Assembly: GCA_049323895.1 (NCBI GenBank)
Contig: JBMOKT010000028.1
Coordinates: forward strand, 1-61,932
Source of the DNA: JBMOKT01 sp049323895
GTDB taxonomy: Bacteria > Bacillota > Peptococcia > Peptococcales > BICA1-8
Direction of reading: 5' to 3'
Length of the DNA: 61,932 nucleotides
Shown here: piece by piece, positions 1-8,114 of the stretch
Position numbering within the stretch: position 1 is the stretch's first letter
Layout: the number at the start of each line of letters is the position of its first letter
Made by a program: the position numbers and the translations under genes
The notes under the pieces: generated by a model
Database searches by the model: none
What the model saw: the letters and a program-made list of their open reading frames with translations, nothing else
What the model was told of the DNA's origin: nothing

Positions 1-38
1 CTCGGAAATAGAGATAAGGATAGACTAAGCCTATCACT

Positions 39-159
39 TATTCTCCTTTCCAAGAAAGGGGAGGTATAACCGTTTCCAGCTATACCCCGTGAGTAAAAAT
101 GTTTTACTCAGGGCTGTATTCCATAGAACAATCCTTAGGTAATACAGCCTCGGAGAATA
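39..159 (-). ncRNA. Multistem leader RNA resembling the Moco/Tuco riboswitch
   Basis: Read on the minus strand, this segment folds into a closed multibranch structure. An outer stem UAUUCUCC (159-152) pairs with GGAGAAUA (46-39). A 9-bp hairpin GGCUGUAUU/AAUACAGCC (149-141 with 120-112) follows, then an 8-bp hairpin GAGUAAAA/UUUUACUC (109-102 with 98-91). A third arm, GGUAUAGCUG/CGGUUAUACC, is capped by a GAAA tetraloop (about 86-63). The conserved-looking joins (CUCCGAGGC, CACGGGG, CCUCCCC, GGAAAGGAG) and the GNRA-capped arm recall the molybdenum-cofactor RNA family as I remember it; I could not run a covariance model. It lies after tatA and points to a gene beyond the left edge, which should be a Moco synthesis, molybdate/tungstate transport or Moco-enzyme gene. 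The GAAA loop exists only on the minus strand, which sets the strand. Confidence 0.62.
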
Positions 160-194
160 TATATTAGGGAGGTGTATGTTTTTTTTGCTTTTAG

Positions 195-389
195 TTATGC
201 TTTTTCTTTTTCATCTATAGCTTCTATGATGCCCTTTTGAGTGGAATTTACTGCTCCTTTAAATTCCTTAATGCTTTTTCCCATAGCCTTTCCTACTTCC
301 GGTAATTTGCCTGGACCAAAAATTATTAAGGCAAGGGCTAATATCAACATCAATTCAGGTAGACCAATATTGGGTAATATACCAAACAA
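195..389 (-). CDS. tatA: Sec-independent protein translocase TatA/TatE
   Basis: A 64-residue TatA-family protein, the pore-forming part of the twin-arginine pathway that exports folded, cofactor-loaded proteins. It has the family layout: a short N-terminus, one membrane helix (about residues 9-24, GLPELMLILALALIIF), the hinge FGPGKLPEVGK, an amphipathic helix and a charged tail. The chosen start is TTG at 389-387, because GGGGGAGG lies five bases upstream and the protein then begins right before the membrane helix. An upstream ATG would add 18 residues that do not belong to the family. It is the last gene after the psrBCA-like operon, whose A and B subunits carry Tat signals, so it probably serves their export. 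TatC is not in the window. Confidence 0.93.
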   Translation of the reverse strand: MFGILPNIGLPELMLILALALIIFGPGKLPEVGKAMGKSIKEFKGAVNSTQKGIIEAIDEKEKA

Positions 390-518
390 ATATTCCTCCC
401 CCTTACAAAGATTTATAATATTTATTCTATCATAATTTAACAATAAATATGAAAATTAATCAATTAGGGCAATCCTCTATATCAGCTCAAATAAGTATAG
501 GGAAAACCCTTACCAATC

Positions 519-2810
519 TCAAATTGGGGCTTTATACACCCTCACACAAACTTCCTTGTGTAAGGCTTGACCACTAATAGGCTCAGCTTGCAGAAAATTA
601 AACTGACTAGCATTAGTTCCTTTACCTTGAGCTACCTTACCAAATCCCCAGTGTCCATATCCCCATTGCCAACCAACTACCTGGGGATGAATACCGTCTA
701 TTACCTTAACTATAGCCATATCTTTACTGTAGGGAGATTCCACCCAAACGCTATCTCCATCATTAATACCTAAATCCTGGGCTGTTGTAACATTCATATA
801 TAAAGGATTGTAATTTTTTATATCCATTAAATAAGGATTATTAAAGGTTCGACTATGGGTATGGTTAGCTTGTTTCCAGGATATTAAATATAGTGGATAT
901 TTCTCATCAGGCTGCCATTTTTTCTCTCTATACACCGGCAGCCCCCCGGCATCCTGACCATAGATATCATATATTTTTTTCCCATTATAGCTATTAAGAG
1001 TAAACTGAAAACGAGCTGTCGGGGTATTAAGCCCTTCTTTATATTTTTCAAACACTGTTCCTTTTGGGTCTTGCCATACCGCCCCGGGCATGTTTTTAAG
1101 GCGCTCTAGACCAAAACCAAGGGAATTATATAGCTTAAAATTAAGATATTCTTCATAGGTTATATCAGCAAAAGGCTCCATTCCTTCAGCATCTTGAAGC
1201 CTTAATTTACGACCTAATTGAATAAAAATATCGTACTCCGGGTACTGACCAAAGATAGGTTCTACTACAGGCTGTCTCAGAGCCACCATAGGCCAGGCTA
1301 TCCCCCTGCTTACCAATCCATATCTCTCTAAATAAGTTGTTCCCGGTAATACTATATCCGCCAATAAAGCAGTTTCGCTTAAGAAATTATCTATTACTAC
1401 AAAAAAATCCAGCTTTTTTATTGCTTCAATTACCTGCTCCGTCCCGGGTACTGAGAACACCAAGTTGGTCATAGTAGCAATACCAACTTCTAATGGATAA
1501 GGACCATTTCCCTCCCTCAATTTTTTCATGGTTTCAACATAAACCCCGGAACTATGCCCTAGGGGATAATTATCCAAACCATCAAACCGACTCTTTGATA
1601 TATCCTTCAGTTTAAAAGGACTTTTATTAAGAATAGGTTTTCTGGGCAGCAACAGTCCTCCCGGCTTATCAATAGTCCCCAGTAATATGTTGAGCATGAA
1701 AATAGCCCGCATACTATCAACTGCATTTGAATGATGACCAGGTCCCGCCCAAGTATCAATAATTGCCGTATTGGCATCAGCTAATTCTCTAGCCAATTGA
1801 CTAATTGTTTCTATAGGCACACCGGTTATAGACGCGGCCCATTCCGGGGTCTTATCTTTTACATAATGGGCATATTCATTAAAGCCCCCAGTCCAATTAT
1901 CCACAAAGTCCTTATTATATAAGCCTTCTTTAATAAGGATATTTCCAATAGCAAGGGCTAATGCTCCATCGGTGCCCGGTTTAATGGCTATCCATTGGTG
2001 AGCTTTGCTAGCTGTTTCATTACACCAAGGATCAACAACAACAAGCTTTGCACCATTTCCTATCCCTCTGGTGATTATTTTAGGTAAATGGGACCATTTT
2101 GTCGCACCTAAAGGATTCCAACCAAAAATCAACATATAGTTTGTATTAGCATAATCACCTAAGGGTTCTGCTTCCCCTGTTATGCTTAAAGCTGCCGCTT
2201 TTCTAGAGGCACTGCAGAGATTTGTATGGAAACTGACATTAGGTGTGCCAAACAAATTGCCAAAATCCTGCTGTATATCTTTAGCAATAGTACTTTCGGA
2301 AAAAGTAATCAACCTCTCAGGTGTACCCTGGTCTTGTAGTTTTTTTAGCCGCTGGGTAATTAATTCAAAGGCTTTTTCCCAGGAAATTTCCTGCCACTTT
2401 GGATCTACACCTTTTCCTTTTAACTTATTAGTCCGTAGTAAGGGCTTTTTTACTCTGTCGGGATCATATAAGGACATAAGACCTGCATTACCTTTAGGAC
2501 AAACAGCACTACCTTTTGAAGCTTCCTTTTCATAATCTTGAGATACATTACATACTCCCAATGGGTTATAAGGATTAGGTTCTATTTTATAGGCAACTCC
2601 ATCGACAACCTGAACTTTTATTCCTGTTCCTCCACCACACATATGGCAACAAGTGTAGACCCATGTTCCTTGAGGACTCAATAAGGGTTGGTCATCATTG
2701 GCTCTGACTTTTTCACCTTTTAAAAAATTAATGGTTAAACCTCCACCTATTAATGAGGAGGTCTTTAGAAAATTTCTTCTGCTTACTTTTCTTTTATAGA
2801 TGTTGTCCAT
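519..2810 (-). CDS. Molybdopterin oxidoreductase catalytic subunit, PsrA/PhsA-like (operon 1)
   Basis: A 763-residue member of the DMSO-reductase superfamily, the size of polysulfide/thiosulfate reductase catalytic subunits. A Tat signal (VSRRNFLK, residues 9-16, then a hydrophobic stretch) sends it across the membrane. The Fe-S motif near residues 54-62 reads CCHMCGGGT and the fourth cysteine is in AVCPKG (about 104), so the usual third cysteine is a threonine. The probable molybdenum ligand is the cysteine in NLCSAS (about 199), as in the sulfur/arsenic/selenium reductase clades. The bis-MGD-binding C-terminal domain is complete. The start is the internal ATG at 2810, with GGGGTG seven bases upstream; the longer ATG has no binding site. 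It follows its Fe-S and NrfD partners. The substrate (polysulfide, thiosulfate or another oxyanion) cannot be fixed from sequence alone. Confidence 0.88.
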   Translation of the reverse strand: MDNIYKRKVSRRNFLKTSSLIGGGLTINFLKGEKVRANDDQPLLSPQGTWVYTCCHMCGGGTGIKVQVVDGVAYKIEPNPYNPLGVCNVSQDYEKEASKGSAVCPKGNAGLMSLYDPDRVKKPLLRTNKLKGKGVDPKWQEISWEKAFELITQRLKKLQDQGTPERLITFSESTIAKDIQQDFGNLFGTPNVSFHTNLCSASRKAAALSITGEAEPLGDYANTNYMLIFGWNPLGATKWSHLPKIITRGIGNGAKLVVVDPWCNETASKAHQWIAIKPGTDGALALAIGNILIKEGLYNKDFVDNWTGGFNEYAHYVKDKTPEWAASITGVPIETISQLARELADANTAIIDTWAGPGHHSNAVDSMRAIFMLNILLGTIDKPGGLLLPRKPILNKSPFKLKDISKSRFDGLDNYPLGHSSGVYVETMKKLREGNGPYPLEVGIATMTNLVFSVPGTEQVIEAIKKLDFFVVIDNFLSETALLADIVLPGTTYLERYGLVSRGIAWPMVALRQPVVEPIFGQYPEYDIFIQLGRKLRLQDAEGMEPFADITYEEYLNFKLYNSLGFGLERLKNMPGAVWQDPKGTVFEKYKEGLNTPTARFQFTLNSYNGKKIYDIYGQDAGGLPVYREKKWQPDEKYPLYLISWKQANHTHSRTFNNPYLMDIKNYNPLYMNVTTAQDLGINDGDSVWVESPYSKDMAIVKVIDGIHPQVVGWQWGYGHWGFGKVAQGKGTNASQFNFLQAEPISGQALHKEVCVRVYKAPI

Positions 2811-2846
2811 TAGAGAACACCCCATTCAATTTTTTAATAGGTTTTA

Positions 2847-4064
2847 TCATTGAGAAGCATCAGAAAATATGGGCAAAAGGTATAAACCGTAAAGAAAAAT
2901 AAGAGTGCTGAACAATAGAATACCAAAGCTAAAAATCCATTCAATTGTACTAGGTATATATACATTAGTTACCCTAGTACTTTCATAAGCTTCGACTAAT
3001 CCATTTAAAACAGGTATAGTTAGCTGGGGAATTACTAAATTCATGCGGGTTACAAAAACCCCTATCAAGGAAGATAAAGCCCCAACCATATAAGCTAGAG
3101 TATATTTATTAAAGTCAAGAAAGAATATTAATAATGGTATAAATATTCCCGCTCCTATTTGCCCCAGCCAAAATAATTTAGAAAAAGAACCTGTAGTTAA
3201 AATCTGAAGTATGGATGTCTGACCAGGCAAATCACTATAAATGCCGACTATAAACTGGGATAAAAAAAGTACTAAATCGAATAATATTAGTATTAACATT
3301 ACATTATATAGGCTTTTGATTAATTCCCTTTTCCCTCTCTTAAAAAGAGTTAATAAAAAAATTTGCAGGGCTACCCCTGAAACTGAAGCAGAAACTAAAA
3401 AAACGATGGGAAATAACCCTGTATTCCAAAAACTGCGGGCTTTAATTACGGCGAATATTGCTCCTGTGCCGCCATGGACTGCAATAGCTAAAGGAATACC
3501 AACATATCCAATGTTTTTAATTATTGTACTATCCCTATCCCAATTAAAAGATGACAGTTCCCTGTTTTGTAAAAGGATCTTAGTAAAAAAGCTTTCCTTC
3601 CTACTCTTATATAAATGGTTAAGAATATCTTTTCTTAATAAAAACCATAGTTGAATAATGATGATTAATAAATATACTACATATAAATGCAGCTCCCAGG
3701 ATAGGACAGAAGTAGTATTTCTATTTATAAAAACAGTCCAAAACCGCCCCATATGACCAATATCTATAAGAATAAATAAAAAACCTGTTACTAAAGAAAT
3801 AAGTGCAGAATAAAGGGCTAACGGAGCAAGGCTTTTAAATTTCTTAAAATCTAATACATATCCTAGGGAAAAAATCAAATAACATCCCACGCTTAAGCCG
3901 ATAAAAAAAATATAAAAAGATACCCAAAGTCCCCAGCCAATAATATTATTTAGGTTGGTGATTATTAGTCCTTGGGTAGTTCTAAAATATAATATCAAAA
4001 ATCCTATCACAGTAAATAAAATTAGGAGAAAAGACCATAAATAATAAACAGGTCTATTAGTCAA
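2847..4064 (-). CDS. NrfD/PsrC-type membrane quinol subunit (operon 1)
   Basis: A 405-residue polytopic membrane protein of the NrfD/PsrC family. It anchors the periplasm-side reductase and passes electrons from menaquinol to the Fe-S subunit. About ten hydrophobic segments are visible. The stretch IDIGHMGRFW followed by TTSVLSWELHLY (about residues 100-125) is typical of the family and nearly repeats in the operon 2 partner (LGHPARFW, STSVLSWEIQLY), so the two are paralogues. The start is TTG at 4064, with AAGGGGGT seven bases upstream. It lies 12 bases after the Fe-S gene and 36 before the catalytic gene. Confidence 0.87.
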   Translation of the reverse strand: MTNRPVYYLWSFLLILFTVIGFLILYFRTTQGLIITNLNNIIGWGLWVSFYIFFIGLSVGCYLIFSLGYVLDFKKFKSLAPLALYSALISLVTGFLFILIDIGHMGRFWTVFINRNTTSVLSWELHLYVVYLLIIIIQLWFLLRKDILNHLYKSRKESFFTKILLQNRELSSFNWDRDSTIIKNIGYVGIPLAIAVHGGTGAIFAVIKARSFWNTGLFPIVFLVSASVSGVALQIFLLTLFKRGKRELIKSLYNVMLILILFDLVLFLSQFIVGIYSDLPGQTSILQILTTGSFSKLFWLGQIGAGIFIPLLIFFLDFNKYTLAYMVGALSSLIGVFVTRMNLVIPQLTIPVLNGLVEAYESTRVTNVYIPSTIEWIFSFGILLFSTLIFLYGLYLLPIFSDASQ

Positions 4065-4076
4065 AAAAATACCCCC

Positions 4077-4847
4077 TTAAAACTTGCCAACATAGATGAC
4101 ACTGGGAAAAGTCCCTAATTCATCTTTTAGACGCCAAGAGTTCTCATTAGCTATATTTGTAGTAATTGCATTGCCAACTTGGTTTATATCAGCAAAAGTC
4201 CTGGCTCGAGCCATACAGCTTTGAACACAGGCAGGCTCGAGGCCTTTTTTAATTCTGTGTAAACAAAAATGACATTTACGTACATTATTTATAGGAGATT
4301 TGCCTTTTTCCCTAACCCATTCATTTCCATACTCATAACTCCGAGCTTTTTCAAAGCTATTAGGAGGAGTATAATAATTTTCACCAAAATCATAAGATCG
4401 GGCACCATAGGGACAAGCAGTTAAACAGTAACGACAGCCTATGCATTTGTTATAATCGATATCTACAATACCATCTTTTCTTTTTTTGGTTGCACCTACC
4501 GGACATACTTTTACACAAGGAGGCTTTTCACAATGCATGCAGGGTCTGGGTAAATAACGCTCTTTACACTGGGGATAATTTCCTTCTCTCTTTTTGAGTA
4601 CAATATTATATTGCACACCTGGGGGAGTATGATTTTCTTGTTTACAGGCAATGGTACAGGAATTACAGCCAATACACAAATCCAGATTAATCAGCATAGC
4701 ATACTGCTGCTTTTTGGAAGATGGATATTTAGTCCATTTATCACTTTCATTAAGGGACACCCGCAATACCTCCCCGAATGCCATTCCCACGCCAGTTAGA
4801 CCTAATCCTAAAATAGCTTTTCTTCTATCTATTTTATCCTGGCTCAC
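4077..4847 (-). CDS. Four-cluster ferredoxin-like electron transfer subunit (operon 1)
   Basis: A PsrB/TtrB/DmsB-type protein that carries four [4Fe-4S] clusters between the NrfD protein and the catalytic subunit. The cysteine groups are clear: CIGCNSCTIACK, PCMHCEKPPCVKVCP, CIGCRYCLTACPYG and KCHFCLHR...CVQSC. The N-terminus (DRRKAILGLG, then hydrophobic) is a Tat-like signal, so this subunit may be exported on its own. The start is taken as the GTG at 4847, five bases after a GGGGGGG run. A GTG seven codons upstream has no ribosome site at all. The choice is not certain. Confidence 0.88.
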   Translation of the reverse strand: MSQDKIDRRKAILGLGLTGVGMAFGEVLRVSLNESDKWTKYPSSKKQQYAMLINLDLCIGCNSCTIACKQENHTPPGVQYNIVLKKREGNYPQCKERYLPRPCMHCEKPPCVKVCPVGATKKRKDGIVDIDYNKCIGCRYCLTACPYGARSYDFGENYYTPPNSFEKARSYEYGNEWVREKGKSPINNVRKCHFCLHRIKKGLEPACVQSCMARARTFADINQVGNAITTNIANENSWRLKDELGTFPSVIYVGKF

Positions 4848-4887
4848 ATTAACCCCCCCAAAAAACACTAAATTTGTTTAAGGAAGC

Positions 4888-5556
4888 TTATTCCTCATCT
4901 AAAATATTATTTTCTATTGCATACCTAATAAGCTCTGCTAGCCTCTTAAGCCCTAGCTTTTCCTTAATCCTGTGCTTATGACTTTCCACCGTTTTTATGG
5001 AAATATTTAAGTCCTCGGCTATCTCTTTATCAGTAAAACCTTGGGCTACCAACTTTAACACTTCTTTTTCCCTTTGGGATAGCTTTTTACCACTGATCAC
5101 TTGACCTTTCTGTTCAGAATCACTTCTTCTTTCTTCAAAAACGGCTCTTATAAATGCTTTAGTATTTATGCCATCCAAAAAAGTCTCTCCTGAGCTTATA
5201 GCCCTTATTGCTTGCAGCAGTTGATCCTCAGGAGCTTTTTTAAGAATATATCCATTGGCATTATTTCGCATTGCCTGTATTAGAATTTCATCATCCTCAT
5301 GCATTGTGAGAATTAATACCTTCAACTGGGGAAGTATTTTTTTTACTTCTGTCAATGTCTCCAGACCATCCATCTTGGGCATTTGTAAATCTAATAAAAG
5401 AATATCCGGATTATTGTCTCTACAAATGTTAATTGCTTCTTGGCCGTTTTCAGCCTCACCTATTACACAAATATCCTGTTCATTTTCTAATAATAGCTTT
5501 AAACCCTTTCGCACAACGTTGTGGTCATCCGCAATTACTATTCTAATTTTGTTCAT
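4888..5556 (-). CDS. NarL/FixJ-family response regulator (sensor set A)
   Basis: A 222-residue two-component regulator. The receiver domain (about 1-120) has the acidic pocket (ADDHN), the phosphoacceptor aspartate in ILLLDLQMPKMDG, the threonine of LILTMHE and the lysine of ILKKAPE. A LuxR-type helix-turn-helix follows (about 155-220: LSQREKEVLKLVAQGFTD, ISIKTVESHK). The gene overlaps the end of its kinase by 14 bases and lies 40 bases before the operon 1 Fe-S gene, so regulator and reductase are probably co-transcribed. The likely target is the reductase operon itself, which is inference. Confidence 0.93.
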   Translation of the reverse strand: MNKIRIVIADDHNVVRKGLKLLLENEQDICVIGEAENGQEAINICRDNNPDILLLDLQMPKMDGLETLTEVKKILPQLKVLILTMHEDDEILIQAMRNNANGYILKKAPEDQLLQAIRAISSGETFLDGINTKAFIRAVFEERRSDSEQKGQVISGKKLSQREKEVLKLVAQGFTDKEIAEDLNISIKTVESHKHRIKEKLGLKRLAELIRYAIENNILDEE

Positions 5557-7003
5557 TTTTCTGGGTCACCCTTTCTAATGGCAATCGTAATAGGATAGTT
5601 ACTCCCTCTCCTTGTGCCGTATCAATAATAAAGGTTCCACCAATTAATGCAGCCCTTTCCTTCATACCAAAAATCCCTAGTTTATCCGGACTTTCACTGT
5701 GCTCACTTATTAAGGCAGGATCAAAGCCTAAACCATCATCCTCAATGACCAGCAATAAATTATCTTGTTGCTTTTGGAAACTAAGATTTATTTCTTGAGC
5801 ACTTGCATATTTAGCAGTATTGGTAAGGGCTTCTTGAATAATGCGAAATATTGTTGTAGCAGCTTCTGGCAATATTTTAATGGAATCTAGTATTTTTAAA
5901 TCTGCATTTACATTTATTCCATAACGTGTTTGATATTCTTTTAAATATCTTTTAATAGCTCCTGTAAAGCCAAGCTCATCCAGTAATTTTGGTCTTAACT
6001 CCACAATTATTTGGTGGATTGAGGTCAGGGTATTACTAACTTGCTCGTGAACTTCCTTAAGAGAATTTTGCAAATTAGGATCTTCCGAAGAATTTTCTAA
6101 GGATTTTAAAGTAAATTTCAACCCTGTTAATGACTGACCAGCTTCGTCGTGCAGTTCCATAGCTATACGTTTTCTTTCCTCTTCCTGTATCGAAACAACC
6201 TTTTCCAACAAAAGCCTTCTCATTTTTTCAACTTCTTCGATTTCCCGATGGGACTTTTCTAACTTTTCTGCCATCTTATTAAATGAATTAACCAGCACTC
6301 CTACCTCACCACTAGCAATTGAACTGTTTGCTACCCTATAAGAGAAATCACCCGCGGCAACTGCTTGGGTTGCTCGTACTAGATTTATAATAGGGTCAGT
6401 TATCACCCTTTGCAGACTATAGGCAATAAGGGTAGAAAAAACAGCAACCATGATTAAACTTATTAATACGTTAGTACTTATACTTCTAACTACCGAATTC
6501 AAGCCGGTAGCAATTAATCCCACTCTCACAATACCTGCCTGTCCACCGGCAATAGGGGTTGCTATATCCCATACTAAACCTTCTTCAGTTTTTAATAATT
6601 GTACACGGGAATCTTGACCATTTACCCAGTTGGCATTTAGTAGGCCTACCGGTAAACCTTTAGCAAAAGAATGGGTCAAAACTTTGTTATCTTGGTTAAT
6701 AAAAAAAATATATCTAACACTATTATTATTGATGGTAGTATCATGGATAGTACTTTTTAGCTCAAAAATATTTTCTGTTAACACATAGTCTACACTTCTA
6801 CTTGCTATGTCCCTAGAGATAGCTATCCCTTGTTGTTCTAATTGCCTATGGAATGATACCTGCAGTATTGATTGAGTATAATAGGTTATCCAAACTGAAA
6901 ATATCAATGCCATAAATAAATGTATACCCATTAATTTAGTCCTTAAGCTTGCCGAACCCAACAATTCAAAATTAAATATTTTAGAAAAGCCGACCTTAAT
7001 CAT
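5543..7003 (-). CDS. NarX/DegS-type sensor histidine kinase with HAMP (sensor set A)
   Basis: A membrane histidine kinase of about 486 residues. It has a first membrane helix near residues 25-45, an extracytoplasmic domain of about 130 residues, a second helix, a HAMP domain (DPIINLVRATQAVAAGDFSY), a HisKA_3 dimerisation helix with the phospho-histidine in RIAMELHDEAGQSL, and a HATPase domain (IIQEALTNTAKYA, DDGLGF, LGIFGMKERAALIGG). The start is the ATG at 7003: it overlaps the last codons of the lipoprotein gene and has AAAAGG nine bases upstream, implying translational coupling. An ATG six codons earlier (7021) has no site. Its N-terminal half is homologous to the kinase at 14.6-16.1 kb (both have LKTEEG followed by WDIA.PIA). 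Confidence 0.92.
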   Translation of the reverse strand: MIKVGFSKIFNFELLGSASLRTKLMGIHLFMALIFSVWITYYTQSILQVSFHRQLEQQGIAISRDIASRSVDYVLTENIFELKSTIHDTTINNNSVRYIFFINQDNKVLTHSFAKGLPVGLLNANWVNGQDSRVQLLKTEEGLVWDIATPIAGGQAGIVRVGLIATGLNSVVRSISTNVLISLIMVAVFSTLIAYSLQRVITDPIINLVRATQAVAAGDFSYRVANSSIASGEVGVLVNSFNKMAEKLEKSHREIEEVEKMRRLLLEKVVSIQEEERKRIAMELHDEAGQSLTGLKFTLKSLENSSEDPNLQNSLKEVHEQVSNTLTSIHQIIVELRPKLLDELGFTGAIKRYLKEYQTRYGINVNADLKILDSIKILPEAATTIFRIIQEALTNTAKYASAQEINLSFQKQQDNLLLVIEDDGLGFDPALISEHSESPDKLGIFGMKERAALIGGTFIIDTAQGEGVTILLRLPLERVTQKNEQN

Positions 7004-7931
7004 AATTAAAAACCTTTTCATTCATACTTTGTATTGGTTCAAATAAACTTTCTTCGACAATTATAAACCTGTCTATATTCATATTAGACATCACCTTTTT
7101 CTCCTCATTTTCGGTACCTAGGTTAATTAAAACCTGTTTTAAATTGTCCTTAGTTTTTTGAGCCAAATCATTTCGAACTATAATGGGTGCATTGGGAAAC
7201 TTATTAGAACTTTCTATTATTTTAAAATTATCTTCAGTTATTATTTCTCTTTCAATTAATAAGTCTAAAATATTACCATTTAGGGAGACGGCGTCTACAG
7301 TTTTAGAAAGCAGTGCTGATATAGCTTTATCATAACAAAAGCTATAAAAATAATTTGCAAAAAAAGTCTCCGGAGTTTCTCCTAAATCTTTTATTAAAGC
7401 CATGGGATATACGGTTCCCTCAATACTCCACGGGTCTGTAAAAGCAATTTTTTTTCCCTTTAATTGGCTGAACTCTGTAATACCTTCACCTCTGTTGACT
7501 AGTATATGGGCCTGATGCATTTGTTGACCGTTTATTGTAGGAATAACTAACAGTTGCCCGACATTATCTTCCCTTGCCCGGAGATAGCCCCCTGAGTCTA
7601 TTAAAGCAATATCAACCTTACCATCCTTCATCAAACTAATAATTTCAGAGGAACTCTTTTTTTGCACTAAATCAATTTCTTCCTCCATCTTGTCTTCTAA
7701 TAAAGAAATAAAATCCTCATATATATTTAAACTTTTAAGGGGAGAGAGACCAACATTTATAGCAATAGTTATTTTATCTTCTACACTATCCTGGACATAG
7801 GCAGTATCAGATTGATTTGATAGCCTTATTTCCTTATATTCCCGCTCTTGATTTTTACACCCAACGAAAATAAACACTAGTAAAAATATTAAAATTATAT
7901 AAACAGATTTTTTCCTGAAATATTTTTCCAT
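6996..7931 (-). CDS. PhnD-like substrate-binding lipoprotein, probable co-sensor (set A)
   Basis: A secreted lipoprotein of about 311 residues. The signal ends in a lipobox (FIFVGC), and the mature part resembles the phosphate/phosphonate-binding PhnD family (ISLMKDGKVDIALIDSGGYL; GKKIAFTDPWS; SAL..KTVDAVSLNG). In known tetrathionate sensing (TtrS) a PhnD-like domain is fused to the kinase; here it is a separate gene directly before a kinase, with overlapping ends. No transporter genes are nearby, so a sensing role is more likely than uptake. The start is the ATG at 7931 behind GGGGGAAG rather than the ATG at 7943, which lacks a site. The ligand is unknown and may be the substrate of the adjacent reductases. 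Confidence 0.85.
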   Translation of the reverse strand: MEKYFRKKSVYIILIFLLVFIFVGCKNQEREYKEIRLSNQSDTAYVQDSVEDKITIAINVGLSPLKSLNIYEDFISLLEDKMEEEIDLVQKKSSSEIISLMKDGKVDIALIDSGGYLRAREDNVGQLLVIPTINGQQMHQAHILVNRGEGITEFSQLKGKKIAFTDPWSIEGTVYPMALIKDLGETPETFFANYFYSFCYDKAISALLSKTVDAVSLNGNILDLLIEREIITEDNFKIIESSNKFPNAPIIVRNDLAQKTKDNLKQVLINLGTENEEKKVMSNMNIDRFIIVEESLFEPIQSMNEKVFNYD

Positions 7932-7960
7932 GACTTCCCCCATAAAGAATATTTATATCC

Positions 7961-7990
7961 ATTATACAGTATAAAGCTAAATATTTTTAA
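7961..7990 (-). promoter_or_regulatory. Probable sigma-A -10 element for sensor set A / operon 1
   Basis: A perfect TATAAT (minus strand, 7966-7961) lies 30 bases before the lipoprotein start. The -35 position is AT-only (TAAAAA-like), so the promoter is weak or activator-dependent. Everything from the lipoprotein to tatA could be read from here, since no gap between those genes exceeds about 130 bases. Confidence 0.4.
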
Positions 7991-8022
7991 TTCCTTATAC
8001 TTGAAATTTTGGTTTAATTACT

Positions 8023-8050
8023 AATAAGGGTGCCTAATGACACCCTTATT
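8023..8050 (-). terminator. Hairpin terminator after operon 2
   Basis: AATAAGGGTG (8023-8032) is a perfect inverted repeat of CACCCTTATT (8041-8050) with an 8-base loop. It lies 65 bases past the stop of the operon 2 catalytic gene and before the next operon. The T tract on the minus strand is poor, so termination may be partial. Confidence 0.6.
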
Positions 8051-8114
8051 TATGACTAAACTCATTATAAATATATAGCTCATTTAATAGCTATGATTGA
8101 ATTACTTTAACATT

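Noticed and set aside
1..159. Plus-strand reading of the left-edge hairpins as an independent RNA.
   Set aside because: The GAAA tetraloop and G-U pairs work only on the minus strand, and the plus-strand copy would run into the end of tatA.
8023..8050. The inverted repeat after operon 2 as a regulator site for sensor set A.
   Set aside because: It lies close behind the stop of the catalytic gene and forms a good RNA hairpin; it shares no sequence with the TCCGAA palindrome of operon 2.
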